The notes under the pieces: generated by a model
Database searches by the model: none
What the model saw: only the letters and a program-made list of their open reading frames with translations
Told to the model about the DNA's origin: nothing
Assembly (NCBI RefSeq): GCF_014641595.1
Contig: NZ_BMIA01000001.1
Location: 2,418,426 to 2,482,425, forward strand
DNA length: 64,000 bases
DNA from: Dyadobacter endophyticus
GTDB lineage: Bacteria; Bacteroidota; Bacteroidia; Cytophagales; Spirosomataceae
Reading direction: 5' to 3'
Made by a program: the position numbers and the translations under genes
In this document: positions 1 through 8,592 of the stretch, in pieces
Layout of the letters: every line of letters starts with the position of its first letter
Position numbering within the stretch: the first letter of the stretch is position 1

Positions 1-178
1 CTACATCCACGGATGCCTGTGCATTGGCCAGTCCGGCCTGCGCATCGGCAAGCGGGAGTGTTTCAAGGGCGGGGCCTCCGGAATTGTTGACAATTTTCAG
101 AAATTCCCTGACGTCCCTGGACAGGTTGGGATCGGTAGCATAGTCTTTGATAGCTTGCTTTTTTTGCTTCTTTTTCAT
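1..178 (-). CDS. Alpha/beta hydrolase (esterase/lipase), N-terminal part only
   Basis: The gene runs off the left edge; only the first 59 codons are visible, starting at an ATG at 178. The Lys-rich start is followed by a segment containing LSRDVREFLKIVNNSGGP and then LETLPLADA. This is the N-terminal pattern I associate with Bacteroidota acetyl-esterase-like alpha/beta hydrolases, which hydrolyse small carboxyl esters. The catalytic Ser-Asp-His residues would lie outside the window, so the family call rests on the N-terminus alone. No signal peptide is visible. A generic cytoplasmic hydrolase is the safest reading. Confidence 0.55.
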   Translation of the reverse strand, partial: MKKKQKKQAIKDYATDPNLSRDVREFLKIVNNSGGPALETLPLADAQAGLANAQASVDV

Positions 179-568
179 GTTGGTTGAGTTCTTTTTTTAA
201 TTAATCCTGAAATTTTCCCTTTCATTGAATCACCGTGTTGCTGATCGGACTTCGCGGGAACGGCGCGCCGACGTTGGTTTGTCCCGTGCACGAACGGATG
301 GAAAGTGCACACCCCTTACAGCAGCCTCGGTGAGCTGGCATCCGTCATCTTCGTTTCTATGAAAAAAGGAAATCGGTTCGGGCAAGAATTGTCAGACTGT
401 TTCACCAGTGAAATCTGCCCGGATGCTATATTCAATTGCAAGCCGCGTGCCATTGCTTTAACTAATTGATTTACAATTAATTAAAAGACAAATACGACAA
501 ATTATGTAGCGATATTTCGTGCAATCACTTGGTACGGCGCTAAATACCGTGCGCCTGCCCTAATGCAG
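179..568. other. Intergenic region with no recognisable gene
   Basis: This 390-bp stretch separates the start of the hydrolase gene from the end of the histidine kinase gene. It is AT-rich near 440-530. A short 5-bp hairpin (GGCGC/GCGCC near 537-556) follows the kinase stop but has no T-run, so I do not call it a terminator. A 36-codon open frame at 359-469 lacks support. No match to the TANNTTTG promoter element was found on the strand reading into the hydrolase. Confidence 0.5.
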
Positions 569-1927
569 CTATACAGGTTGCAGGAGCGGCAACGTCACGC
601 GGAACCAGCCATCCACTTCCTCTATATGCGGGCTGGACTGGTTGAGAAGCTTGTATTTGAATGCAATGTTGGACAGCCCCACCCCGTTCGATTCGACCCT
701 TACCTTGCGCCGCTGGATATTATTTTCGATGACCAACTGCCGTTCAGGCGTAGTACGGATACGGATGGTGAGTGGCTGGTGGGGCAGTACCACATTATGC
801 TTGACCGCATTTTCGACCAGTAGTTGTAATGTGAGCGGTGGCAGCAACGCCTCCTTGTGTGTATCCATGGTGAGGAGATCGGTGTGGACGCCATTGCCGT
901 ACCGGGTACGCAGGAGGTGAAAGTAGGACTGTATAAAACCCATCTCCTGGCTCAGCGTAGTCAGTTCGCCATCTCCGGCGCGCAGCAGGTAACGGTAAAC
1001 GCTCGACAGTTCGTCGACATAGTCGATGGCCTGGCTCGGGGTTTCGTCGATCAGCGATGATAATGTGTTGAGTGCATTGAAAAGAAAATGCGGGTTAACC
1101 TGGCTCTGCAATGCCTTCATTTGCGCCTCGGTGTGCTGCTGTTTCAACTGTTCGAGGATCAAGTCGGCTTCGAGTTGCCTTCGGAGGTGCTGTTCCCGTT
1201 CACGGATCAGTTCCTGCTCTGCAATTACCTGCCGCATCGCCTGACGCTGCTGCCGGTACGAGATTCCAAGCGATACCAGTGCGAGGTCGAGGAAAATGCC
1301 CGCCTGCATTAAAAAGCCCGGGTGAATGAGCAGCGGCAGCTGATCCAAAGCTGGTATGCCATTGCCCAGATGCATATGCAATGATATGGTCGACAGGATT
1401 TCACCGACCCACAGCGCCAGTGTCCCTGCAAAAAAGAAGCGGGCCAGGATATCAGTACGCTTCAGGTGCTTTACAAACGTGTATAAAATGGTAAAATTCG
1501 TAGCCGCCATTACAATGGTACGGATCACATTCAGTTGCGCTTCATGCCAGTCGGTGCGCCAGAGGTCGGAAAACAGGTTAAAATAGATTTCAGGCAAAGT
1601 ACAAATGAACCAGGTGTATTGCATGATCCGGTACCATCGGACAAGCCTCGGATGGTCGCTCAGATCGATAAATTCAACCGCCAGTTCCAGGTATATAATG
1701 GAGAACAAATAGAAGGGCACTGTTCTGCCGAAAGCAACTATATTGTCGGCCGGGGCCACTAGTTCCAGCCCGAAGGAGGTGATCCACAAAAAAACGTACA
1801 GGCTGTACAAAAGGTAAATACGGTCGCGACGGACCACCCATTGGAGCAGGTTTGCAGCCAGCAATACGGCAGCGGCACCTATAAAAAGCAGTAACCATTG
1901 TTGATAGCCGGGTGCAAGTAACGTCAT
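569..1927 (-). CDS. LytS-type sensor histidine kinase with 7TM-like sensor
   Basis: A 452-aa membrane histidine kinase of the LytS/YehU class. Residues 1-225 hold about seven hydrophobic segments resembling a 7TMR-DISM sensor, followed by a charged coiled coil at about 226-275. The His_kinase (PF06580) motif QVNPHFLFN places the phospho-accepting His at residue 280. The ATPase N-box LLVENAVKHN (Asn373) and the glycine box NGVGLSNI near the C-terminus are intact, so the protein should be active. Such kinases usually phosphorylate a LytTR response regulator encoded next door. Here the neighbours are a hydrolase and a glycosyltransferase, so it is an orphan within this window. The signal sensed cannot be read from sequence. 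Confidence 0.9.
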   Translation of the reverse strand: MTLLAPGYQQWLLLFIGAAAVLLAANLLQWVVRRDRIYLLYSLYVFLWITSFGLELVAPADNIVAFGRTVPFYLFSIIYLELAVEFIDLSDHPRLVRWYRIMQYTWFICTLPEIYFNLFSDLWRTDWHEAQLNVIRTIVMAATNFTILYTFVKHLKRTDILARFFFAGTLALWVGEILSTISLHMHLGNGIPALDQLPLLIHPGFLMQAGIFLDLALVSLGISYRQQRQAMRQVIAEQELIREREQHLRRQLEADLILEQLKQQHTEAQMKALQSQVNPHFLFNALNTLSSLIDETPSQAIDYVDELSSVYRYLLRAGDGELTTLSQEMGFIQSYFHLLRTRYGNGVHTDLLTMDTHKEALLPPLTLQLLVENAVKHNVVLPHQPLTIRIRTTPERQLVIENNIQRRKVRVESNGVGLSNIAFKYKLLNQSSPHIEEVDGWFRVTLPLLQPV

Positions 1928-2030
1928 GAACGGGCAGGGTGATGTTCAGACGAAAATACATAAAAGTCGTTTCATACCCTTCATTTTACAGTTCATCTGA
2001 GTGAGCGTAGGCGGCGAGGAATACGTCTCC

Positions 2031-2038
2031 TACTTTTG
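2031..2038 (+). promoter_or_regulatory. Bacteroidota -7 element for the glycosyltransferase gene
   Basis: TACTTTTG matches the TANNTTTG consensus of the Bacteroidota primary sigma factor and lies 26 bp upstream of the ATG at 2065. No TTTG was found 19 bp upstream, so the -33 element is weak. Confidence 0.5.
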
Positions 2039-2064
2039 TCGGGTCAAAACAAGTAATATTAGCC

Positions 2065-3351
2065 ATGAAAATTCAACGTATACTTTTTGCAACGGTTCCT
2101 TTCGACGGGCATTTCAGCCCGCTTACCGGCCTGGCCGCCCACCTCAAACAGCTCGGGCACGATGTGCGCTGGTACGTGGGCGGCCACTATGGCGGGCGCG
2201 TCACGAAGCTAGGCCTTGTCCACTACCCGTGTGTAAAGGCGCCCGTGATCAACCAGGAGAATATGGATGAACTGTTCCCTGAACGCAAAAAGATCAAAAA
2301 CCCGATTGCCCGCGCCCGATTCGATGTAAAGCATACCTTCCTGAGCCCTATTCCGGGGTATGTCGACGATCTTGTAAAAATTCACGACGAGTGGCCGTTC
2401 GACCTGATCGTGTACGACCTGGCTTGCCTGGGCGCATTGTTAGTACAGGAATTGCTGGCCGTGAAAGGGGTAGCTGTGGGCGTACTGCCGTTATTTGAAA
2501 GTGAGTCGAACCTCCCTTCCGACGACCCCGGCCGGAATGCGATCGCGAGGTCGGTGGCGCGTTGGGCCAAGCGTGCCAAGATCCATTTTCAATTCAACAT
2601 CATCATGAAGCCATGCAGCACATTGTTCAACGAATTGCGTGTTAAATACGGCCTGCCGCCGGAGCCGGGCTTCATGTTCGACGCGGTGTTCCGGAATGCC
2701 CACCTGTACCTCCAAAGCGGTGTGCCGGGGTTTGACTATCCGCACAGAAAGCTGAGCCCCAACGTCAGGTTTGTCGGACCGCTTCTGCCCAATAAATCGA
2801 ACGGGAAGGCCTCATTTGCACATGCCGACGAGACATTGAAATATAATAGGGTCATTCTGGTTACGCAGGGCACATTCGAGCGGGATGTAGAGAAAATCAT
2901 CGTCCCTACATTGGAAGCCTACAAAAACGACCCGGAAACGATGGTGATCGTTACTACCGGTGGCTCCGGCACTGCGGCATTGCGCCAGCGCTACCCGCAG
3001 CCTCATTTCCTCATCGAAGATTTCATCGATTACGACGCCGTAATGCCTTACGCGAGCGTGTATGTAACAAACGGGGGCTACGGGGGCGTGATGCTCGCGC
3101 TGCAACACAAGCTGCCCATCGTGGTGGCGGGTGTCCACGAAGGCAAAGACGATATTGCGGCGCGTGTCCAGTTCAACGGTGTCGGGATCGATCTGAAAAC
3201 GGAAACACCCAAAGCGGGCCAGATCCGGCGTGCGGTCGCCACCGTGTTATCCGACAACAATTACCGCAAGCGGGCTCACCAACTCAGCGAGGAGTTCAGG
3301 AATTATCCCGCCAATGAAATCGCAACGGGTTACATTGGCGGGCTTGTTTAA
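2065..3351 (+). CDS. GT1-like (MGT/UGT family) glycosyltransferase
   Basis: A 428-aa protein with GT-B fold features of the UDP-glucuronosyltransferase/macrolide glycosyltransferase family. The N-terminus has the acceptor-side pattern RILFATVPFDGHFSPLTGLA, with the conserved His in the first loop. The C-terminal donor-binding part carries VTNGGYGGVMLALQHKLPIVV near residues 332-352, a variant of the family motif in which the usual His of THGG is Asn. Such enzymes transfer a sugar from a nucleotide sugar to a small lipophilic acceptor in the cytoplasm. It is transcribed alone, away from the divergent kinase gene. Acceptor and donor cannot be inferred; a macrolide-resistance role is not supported. 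Confidence 0.85.
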   Translation: MKIQRILFATVPFDGHFSPLTGLAAHLKQLGHDVRWYVGGHYGGRVTKLGLVHYPCVKAPVINQENMDELFPERKKIKNPIARARFDVKHTFLSPIPGYVDDLVKIHDEWPFDLIVYDLACLGALLVQELLAVKGVAVGVLPLFESESNLPSDDPGRNAIARSVARWAKRAKIHFQFNIIMKPCSTLFNELRVKYGLPPEPGFMFDAVFRNAHLYLQSGVPGFDYPHRKLSPNVRFVGPLLPNKSNGKASFAHADETLKYNRVILVTQGTFERDVEKIIVPTLEAYKNDPETMVIVTTGGSGTAALRQRYPQPHFLIEDFIDYDAVMPYASVYVTNGGYGGVMLALQHKLPIVVAGVHEGKDDIAARVQFNGVGIDLKTETPKAGQIRRAVATVLSDNNYRKRAHQLSEEFRNYPANEIATGYIGGLV

Positions 3352-3361
3352 AAAGCCGGGA

Positions 3362-4549
3362 CTATCTGGAAACCGATATTTCTTCCTTCCTTGGCGCTCC
3401 CAGGATCATTTTTTCAATGGAAGCCATTTTCGAATCCATCGCTTCGAGTTTGGCTTTCAGCTGATCATTCTCCTCCTGTAATGCTCTTGTACGTTTTTCA
3501 AGCGCCTGAATGGCAGCCATATTCACGCCGTCGATATCGGAGGTGTTGATCGTTGTATCATTCGCAATTCCGTCCAGACCAAATGCGGCATAGAAATCCT
3601 GTGCCATCGGACCTATGTGCCTTGTCGTAGCAGGCTGGCTTTTGTAATTCCAGCTGGTAAGGGGTAACTGTGCCACTTTATGGAGGATTTTCTCGGTATC
3701 CAATGCTTCGAAATTCTCCTTTTTCCGCCTGTCGCTGACCGTACTCCACGATCCTCCGCCAGCAGATATTTCAACTCCGCTGCTGAGACCCTGATTGGTA
3801 AAGACCCGAGCCCCACCTGCAAAACGCATGGTCAGCTGGTTGTTGGTAGTGCTGTAAGCGCTGTCGCTACTAAACCCTGCGCTACCGTCGCTGATCACGA
3901 AAGATCCCTGATGCCTTACCCGCGCATTTTTGCCGAGCGCGAAGGAGAAATTTCCTCTTGCACTGTTTTGCAGGCCAATGGCGACCGCAAATGCACCGTT
4001 TGCGATAGACGGCCCGATCACAACCGAGGCCAGTCCGCCTGCGATCGACGACGGGCCAATGGCTACGGCATCGTCACTGGTGGCCTGCGCACCGCTACCA
4101 AGTGCGATGGCGCCCACTCCGTTTGCAGTTCCGTTGAATGCCAGTGAGCGGTCTGCCGCTGCCGTGCCGTTGTTTCCCAATGCTACCGATTCATCGCCGG
4201 ATGCGGTAGTTGCGAGACCGACCGCGAAAGAATTATCGCCGGAAGCACGAACATGCTGGCCCGCTCCGAACGAATAGTTCCCGACATTGGGGCCGTCCCA
4301 ATAGCTGCTCGAAAATGAGCCCACGTACCCTACGCGGAATGCGGCCTTGTCCACGTACCACATCATACGACGACCTCCGCCCGAAATAGGTACAGGTTTG
4401 TTGACTGCAACATCACCGGGGGCGGAAAAAACCACACTGCTGTCGGCAACGTGCAAACCAGCCCGCGGTGTAAGTGTACCGATCCCCACCTGGGCATGGG
4501 TGTAAGAGGAAATAGCGACAAAGAGGGAAGCAAACACAATTCGTTTCAT
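3362..4549 (-). CDS. S74-chaperone (tail fibre domain) surface protein with YadA-like head repeats
   Basis: A 395-aa exported protein. I start it at 4549 rather than 4585 because MKRIVFASLFVAISSYTHA is a clean signal peptide and this leaves 25 bp after the upstream gene instead of an overlap. Residues about 91-220 hold repeated 14-16-residue units of the type SFAVGxxTxASGDxSVALG, as in trimeric adhesin heads. Residues 272-350 form a peptidase S74 intramolecular chaperone with the SDRR start motif and HIGPMAQDFYAAFG. A coiled coil follows (EKRTRALQEENDQLKAKLE). In phage tail spikes this domain guides trimerisation and may be cut at the Ser. A cell-surface trimeric fibre is inferred. It is the last gene of a three-gene run and is paralogous to the protein at 6061-7236. 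Confidence 0.85.
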   Translation of the reverse strand: MKRIVFASLFVAISSYTHAQVGIGTLTPRAGLHVADSSVVFSAPGDVAVNKPVPISGGGRRMMWYVDKAAFRVGYVGSFSSSYWDGPNVGNYSFGAGQHVRASGDNSFAVGLATTASGDESVALGNNGTAAADRSLAFNGTANGVGAIALGSGAQATSDDAVAIGPSSIAGGLASVVIGPSIANGAFAVAIGLQNSARGNFSFALGKNARVRHQGSFVISDGSAGFSSDSAYSTTNNQLTMRFAGGARVFTNQGLSSGVEISAGGGSWSTVSDRRKKENFEALDTEKILHKVAQLPLTSWNYKSQPATTRHIGPMAQDFYAAFGLDGIANDTTINTSDIDGVNMAAIQALEKRTRALQEENDQLKAKLEAMDSKMASIEKMILGAPRKEEISVSR

Positions 4550-4574
4550 GTCAGAAGGATAAAGTGGATACAGA

Positions 4575-6011
4575 TTATTCAACAACCAGTTTGTGATTCA
4601 CAACACCTTGGCTCGTAGTTAGTTTAAGAAGATACAGACCTGACACAACGCCATTCAGGCTCACCTGAACCGAGCCGTCGGACACGGCCAAGGTGCGGAC
4701 AGGTATTTGGCGGCCAAGCATATCCCAGAGACCTACCTCGCTGGCAGGCGCACCGGACGAAACTGTCACCATACCAGCCTTGCGCGCCGGGTTCGGGTAC
4801 ACACCCGCGAACCGGCCCGCATCGCGCGGGTGCAGGGAAACAACCCTTGACAAACTGAAAGTACCGTCCAGGTCGACCGAACGGAGCCGGTAATACACGG
4901 TTTGCAACTGGCCGCCGAACGAGCGGTCTGTGAAATAGTACCGTTGTAGCGCGTTACTATTACCGGCTGCGGCCACAGTGCCGATTTTCTGAAAGCTGCG
5001 CGCGTCGAGGCTTCGTTCTATTTCAAAATGAGAAGCGTTCTCTTCACTGGTTGTCTGCCATTCGAGCAATGCGTTGTTTTCAACTGCTTTCGCATTGAAA
5101 CTGACCAGCGTGACCGGTAAGCCGGCTTCCGGTATCGCACCGAGTGTGAACGGGCTCCAAGCCGATAGTACCTCGCTCGTTACAAAACCTGCCGTCAGTG
5201 TGCCGGTCACATTATGACCTTCGTTGAGCCAATTGCCTCCTGTAAGGTGGGCTACGCTGAAAACATTCGGGTTTTCGGAAGCTGTGATAGTCGGGTTTTT
5301 ATAGTCATCATAGGTGATAATTACCTTACCGGTTGCGGTGCCTTTCGGCGCGAGATCCCAGTATTCCTGGTTATTGTAGGCTTCAAGGGCAATATCGGAG
5401 GCACCGGTCGTCGTGAATGTCCCGGTGCCAGCGTCTCCGGCAAAGTAACGGACGCTCATCCCCGCGCTGTTATCGGTCAGTTCCGTCGTAACAGGCTGGT
5501 ACCTGACTCCGTCCCCAACCGGGTAAACGAAACTGCCCGTCCCGGTTTTTACCACGTAGCCATTCACATGCCGCTCATCGGATACGCCCAGCACCGATGC
5601 GGTATCGCCAATCACCAGCGCGGCCAGGTCATTGGTAGCATCCACGATGCCGTTTACGAGATTCACCCTCGCACCAACCTTGATACTATTGTCCAACACA
5701 ATGCCCGCAGGATTGTTGATCGTCAGAAAACGGGTGAAATAAGTTTGGGTACCGCTCAAAGTCTGCGCGGCGACGCCATCGAGCGTCAGCACCCCGGTAT
5801 CCGCCTCCGCCATCGCCTGGTTGTTGACCAGGTTTCCGGAAACAAAAACGTTGCCGTTATTGGTAAAAGATCCTCCTCCCAGTTGCAGGTCGCCCTTTAC
5901 CTGCAAAATGCCGCCGCTGACCTTAACCGTCCCTCCGGTGCTGGACAAGCCCTGCGCAACGGCGCTCCCGCCGAGTCCGGCAAGGACCGCCACAATATAT
6001 ATAGCTTTCAT
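4575..6011 (-). CDS. T9SS type A sorting-domain secreted protein
   Basis: A 478-aa protein with an N-terminal signal peptide (MKAIYIVAVLAGLGGSAVAQ). The N-terminal half has a beta-rich repeat look (GGTVKVSGGILQVKGDL, then GGSFTNNGNVFVSGNLVNN), suggesting a beta-solenoid. Then comes the common Bacteroidota segment LPVTLVSFNAKAVENNALLEW...TSEENASHFEIERS. The C-terminus, from YPNPARKAG through MLGRQ to SGLYLLKL and HKLVVE, is a textbook type A sorting domain. The product should be exported by Sec, moved through the outer membrane by the type IX system and released or anchored at the surface. No catalytic domain is recognisable. It lies between two S74 fibre genes on the same strand. Confidence 0.9.
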   Translation of the reverse strand: MKAIYIVAVLAGLGGSAVAQGLSSTGGTVKVSGGILQVKGDLQLGGGSFTNNGNVFVSGNLVNNQAMAEADTGVLTLDGVAAQTLSGTQTYFTRFLTINNPAGIVLDNSIKVGARVNLVNGIVDATNDLAALVIGDTASVLGVSDERHVNGYVVKTGTGSFVYPVGDGVRYQPVTTELTDNSAGMSVRYFAGDAGTGTFTTTGASDIALEAYNNQEYWDLAPKGTATGKVIITYDDYKNPTITASENPNVFSVAHLTGGNWLNEGHNVTGTLTAGFVTSEVLSAWSPFTLGAIPEAGLPVTLVSFNAKAVENNALLEWQTTSEENASHFEIERSLDARSFQKIGTVAAAGNSNALQRYYFTDRSFGGQLQTVYYRLRSVDLDGTFSLSRVVSLHPRDAGRFAGVYPNPARKAGMVTVSSGAPASEVGLWDMLGRQIPVRTLAVSDGSVQVSLNGVVSGLYLLKLTTSQGVVNHKLVVE

Positions 6012-6060
6012 TTGGAATGTATTTGATTAAATAACAGGAAAATGACTGAATGCGCGAAGC

Positions 6061-7236
6061 CTAGAAGCCCCTGCTTCCGCTTGGTTCCATACGCCGGCGC
6101 CCCATCACCAAACCAGTTCCCACTGCAAGTGCAAGCAGGGCCAAACCGGCTAGTCCCATCCAGGAATTCCCGTTATTGTCATGCATTTGCTGGCGAAGTG
6201 CCGCATTATCCGCTTTCAGGCTTTCCAGCTCTGCCGCAAGGTTGCGGGTGCGCTCTTCCAGCGCTTTGATACCCGCCAATGCCACACCGTCGGCGTCCAC
6301 GGTTCCGATGCCACGGTTATCGTTGCCCAGCCTGAACGCCGCGTAAAAGTCCTGCGCCATGGGGCCGATGTGCCTGATATTGTCGCCTTCCGTTTTATAG
6401 CTCCATCGGGTTACCGGGAGTTTACGGAGCTTTCCGAGGATTTCTTCGTTTGAAATTTGTTCAAAACGATGTTTGCGGTTCACATCCGATGCATTCTGCC
6501 ATACCCCGCCGGTGGTCAGCATAGCTCCGGTGGAGGTGGAAATAACCGCGCTGGACTGCCCCCAGTTACTCACCGAAGCACCGCTCTGAAGCGTCACACC
6601 GGTACTAAGATTGGACGAGGTAAATATCCGGTACCCACCGCTGACGCGCCAGTTGGCCGAGTGGTTCACACCGGCCCGGAGTGTATCTACGCTCGATCTA
6701 TCGGCGAACACAAAACTACCCTGCCGGGCATTGGTATGTGCATGATAACCCATGGCGACGGAAGCAGCTCCGCTCGCGACATTGTTTTCACCTACTGCAA
6801 ATGACGATTGCTGCGCGGCGGTCGTCCGTAAACCAAAAGCAGTTGCGTTGCTGGCCGATGCCCGCACATCTTGTCCGATCGCCACGGAATAGTCTCCGAT
6901 ATTGGCCGCATCCCATTGCGTACTGTTTACACCTCCTCCCCGGAAAGCGGCCTTTCTTGGGTACCACATCAGGCGTGTACCAGCTCCTTCGACAGGTACG
7001 TCAACACCTGATCCGTCTCCATTGTATTCACCTCCGAATAGAAACGCTCCGTCTTGATAAATGACCATGTTCTTGTTTTGCGCGGCATCCCGCCCAACCA
7101 AGAGTGTGTCCGTCTTTTGCGCATGCGCGCCCACAGGCACCAGTATTGAACAGAGCAAAGTTTTTAAAACAGGTTGCCGCAGGAACAAATTGGACAATTT
7201 TCTGCGGGAAGAATTTGGGGTAAAGCTTGCATTCAT
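6061..7236 (-). CDS. S74-chaperone surface protein with C-terminal membrane segment
   Basis: A 391-aa paralogue of the 3362-4549 protein. I choose the ATG at 7236 because it leads directly into a long signal sequence ending in VPVGAHAQ. The middle has head-type repeats (SVAIGQDVRASASNATAFG, SFAVGENNVASGAASVAMG). The S74 domain starts at Ser250-Asp251 (SDVNRKHRF) and contains HIGPMAQDFYAAFRLG. A coiled coil (EERTRNLAAELESLKADNAALRQQ) follows. Unlike its paralogue, it ends with a hydrophobic helix (about residues 362-378) and an RRR cluster, as a membrane anchor would. This suggests retention in a membrane rather than release. It heads the run with the T9SS protein and the second fibre gene. 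Confidence 0.85.
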   Translation of the reverse strand: MNASFTPNSSRRKLSNLFLRQPVLKTLLCSILVPVGAHAQKTDTLLVGRDAAQNKNMVIYQDGAFLFGGEYNGDGSGVDVPVEGAGTRLMWYPRKAAFRGGGVNSTQWDAANIGDYSVAIGQDVRASASNATAFGLRTTAAQQSSFAVGENNVASGAASVAMGYHAHTNARQGSFVFADRSSVDTLRAGVNHSANWRVSGGYRIFTSSNLSTGVTLQSGASVSNWGQSSAVISTSTGAMLTTGGVWQNASDVNRKHRFEQISNEEILGKLRKLPVTRWSYKTEGDNIRHIGPMAQDFYAAFRLGNDNRGIGTVDADGVALAGIKALEERTRNLAAELESLKADNAALRQQMHDNNGNSWMGLAGLALLALAVGTGLVMGRRRMEPSGSRGF

Positions 7237-7281
7237 ATGACAGATAGGATTAGGTGTTGTTACGAAAAGTACAACTAATTC

Positions 7282-7289
7282 CAAAAATA
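7282..7289 (-). promoter_or_regulatory. -7 promoter element for the S74/T9SS gene run
   Basis: On the minus strand this reads TATTTTTG, a match to TANNTTTG, 45 bp upstream of the chosen ATG at 7236. It overlaps codons that the longer open frame (to 7284) would use, which favours the internal start. No clear -33 TTTG is present. Confidence 0.45.
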
Positions 7290-7480
7290 CAACTATGAAT
7301 GAAAACTACTTTTACATAGCCAACAATAGCGCATGTAGAAAACATCAGCAGCCAGATAAACTAACATTAACTGCCGTCGCGTACTAACCGCACTGGCTGT
7401 TGCCAGGATTCATAACTGGTTGATTATCGATCACATCTTCATCGAGAGGCTCTTCTTAAAACCGTTTAATAACTTTCTAT

Positions 7481-7520
7481 GCAAAAGCGCCGCGGAATGG
7501 AGGTTTCGCGGCGCTTTTGC
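7481..7520 (-). terminator. Rho-independent terminator after the ThuA gene
   Basis: A perfect 14-bp stem: GCAAAAGCGCCGCG (7481-7494) pairs with CGCGGCGCTTTTGC (7507-7520) around a 12-nt loop. It begins 18 bp beyond the ThuA stop codon on the minus strand. The A/T-rich foot of the stem lets it work on either strand. Confidence 0.85.
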
Positions 7521-7538
7521 ATCTTCATTTCTATCAAA

Positions 7539-8519
7539 TCACTGCGCAAACTTCCGCTGCTTCGTTTCCGTCTCAGTTGGAAAGTCGGATGGGATAGGAA
7601 TATTCGTTTTCCCGGTAGCTGCCCACTGGCTCCCGCGTTGCAGACAAGTTATGAATCCTACACATTCCACGGAGTAATCGGCGTGGCCCAGCGCCATATG
7701 AAAAATCCGGCCCTTACCGTAGCGCAGCGCGATCAGCATAGGCTCGTTGCGGTCGGTACCGTTGTTGGTCTTGGGAGAGAATGCCGTGGCCAGAATCTGC
7801 ATGTTTTCGGCCGGGCCCCGCAGGCGGTCGTACAACTCGTCGCGGCTATGCAGCCAGCTTGCCGGCATGCCTTTCGTAATGGGGTGGTTCGGTTCGCGAA
7901 CAGTGATTTTAAACTCCATTTGTGCGCCGTGAGAGCCGGCCTTACCCGGCTGCGTATCGCGCACTTCTTTACCATTCTGATCGAAATACACATAAGGACC
8001 GTCCTTTTCCGTCCGGTCGCCCCAGCCGCCGAGGCCGATCATCTGATTATAGGCAGGCCATTGCGGAAATGAGTTGTTGGCAGCATGAATGACCACAAGG
8101 CCGCCACCGTTTTTCATGAATTTTTCGAAATCTTTCTGTACATCAGCCGTCCATGGCGCCGCATTCCACCCGAAATTGCAGATGACCACATCGTAATTTG
8201 AAAATTTAGGATGAAAAGCAGAATCTGTCTTAGGCTGCTTCAATGCCTGCGTTTCCGGGCCGCTTTTCACCGGATATTCCTGCACAAGCTTGTCGCCCTG
8301 CCAGGTATAGCGCGTGCGTTGAATGTCCACGCTGAATTTTTTGCTGTCTTCCAGGTAATACTTCATCATAGCCGTGATCTTTGGCCACTGCTCGTGGTTA
8401 TTCTGCCCATCGACGATGAGCACTTTCAAAGGCGACTTCTGTGCGAAGGAGGAAACAGAAAAAGAGCCTGCGCCCAGCAACGCGAGGAGGAAAATCAGGA
8501 GTTTGTTGTTAAATGCCAT
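7539..8519 (-). CDS. ThuA-domain protein (exported)
   Basis: A 326-aa protein with a signal peptide (about residues 1-26, ending SVSSFAQ) followed by one ThuA domain. Recognisable family segments are LKVLIVDGQNNHEQWP, YDVVICNFGWNAAPW, the GGGLVVIHAANNSFPQW loop and the C-terminal RIFHMALGHADYSVECVGF. ThuA has a glutamine-amidotransferase-like fold and is associated with trehalose or other sugar utilisation, but its reaction is poorly defined. The protein probably acts in the periplasm. It follows the cytochrome c peroxidase gene by 73 bp on the same strand and ends at a strong terminator, so the two may be cotranscribed. Confidence 0.9.
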   Translation of the reverse strand: MAFNNKLLIFLLALLGAGSFSVSSFAQKSPLKVLIVDGQNNHEQWPKITAMMKYYLEDSKKFSVDIQRTRYTWQGDKLVQEYPVKSGPETQALKQPKTDSAFHPKFSNYDVVICNFGWNAAPWTADVQKDFEKFMKNGGGLVVIHAANNSFPQWPAYNQMIGLGGWGDRTEKDGPYVYFDQNGKEVRDTQPGKAGSHGAQMEFKITVREPNHPITKGMPASWLHSRDELYDRLRGPAENMQILATAFSPKTNNGTDRNEPMLIALRYGKGRIFHMALGHADYSVECVGFITCLQRGSQWAATGKTNIPIPSDFPTETETKQRKFAQ

Positions 8520-8592
8520 AAATCGACGGATTTCGGGGATTATTCACCTATTAAAATTATGTGTGTTCCAAATCAAGAGCAGTAAATACACT

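Noticed and set aside
359..469. A 36-codon open frame with three Cys on the plus strand
   Set aside because: No ribosome-binding site or promoter element, no recognisable similarity, and it lies antisense to nothing informative; length is within chance.
3362..7236. S74 proteins as evidence of a prophage
   Set aside because: No capsid, portal, terminase, integrase or lysis gene is nearby, and both proteins have Sec signal peptides, which phage tail proteins lack.
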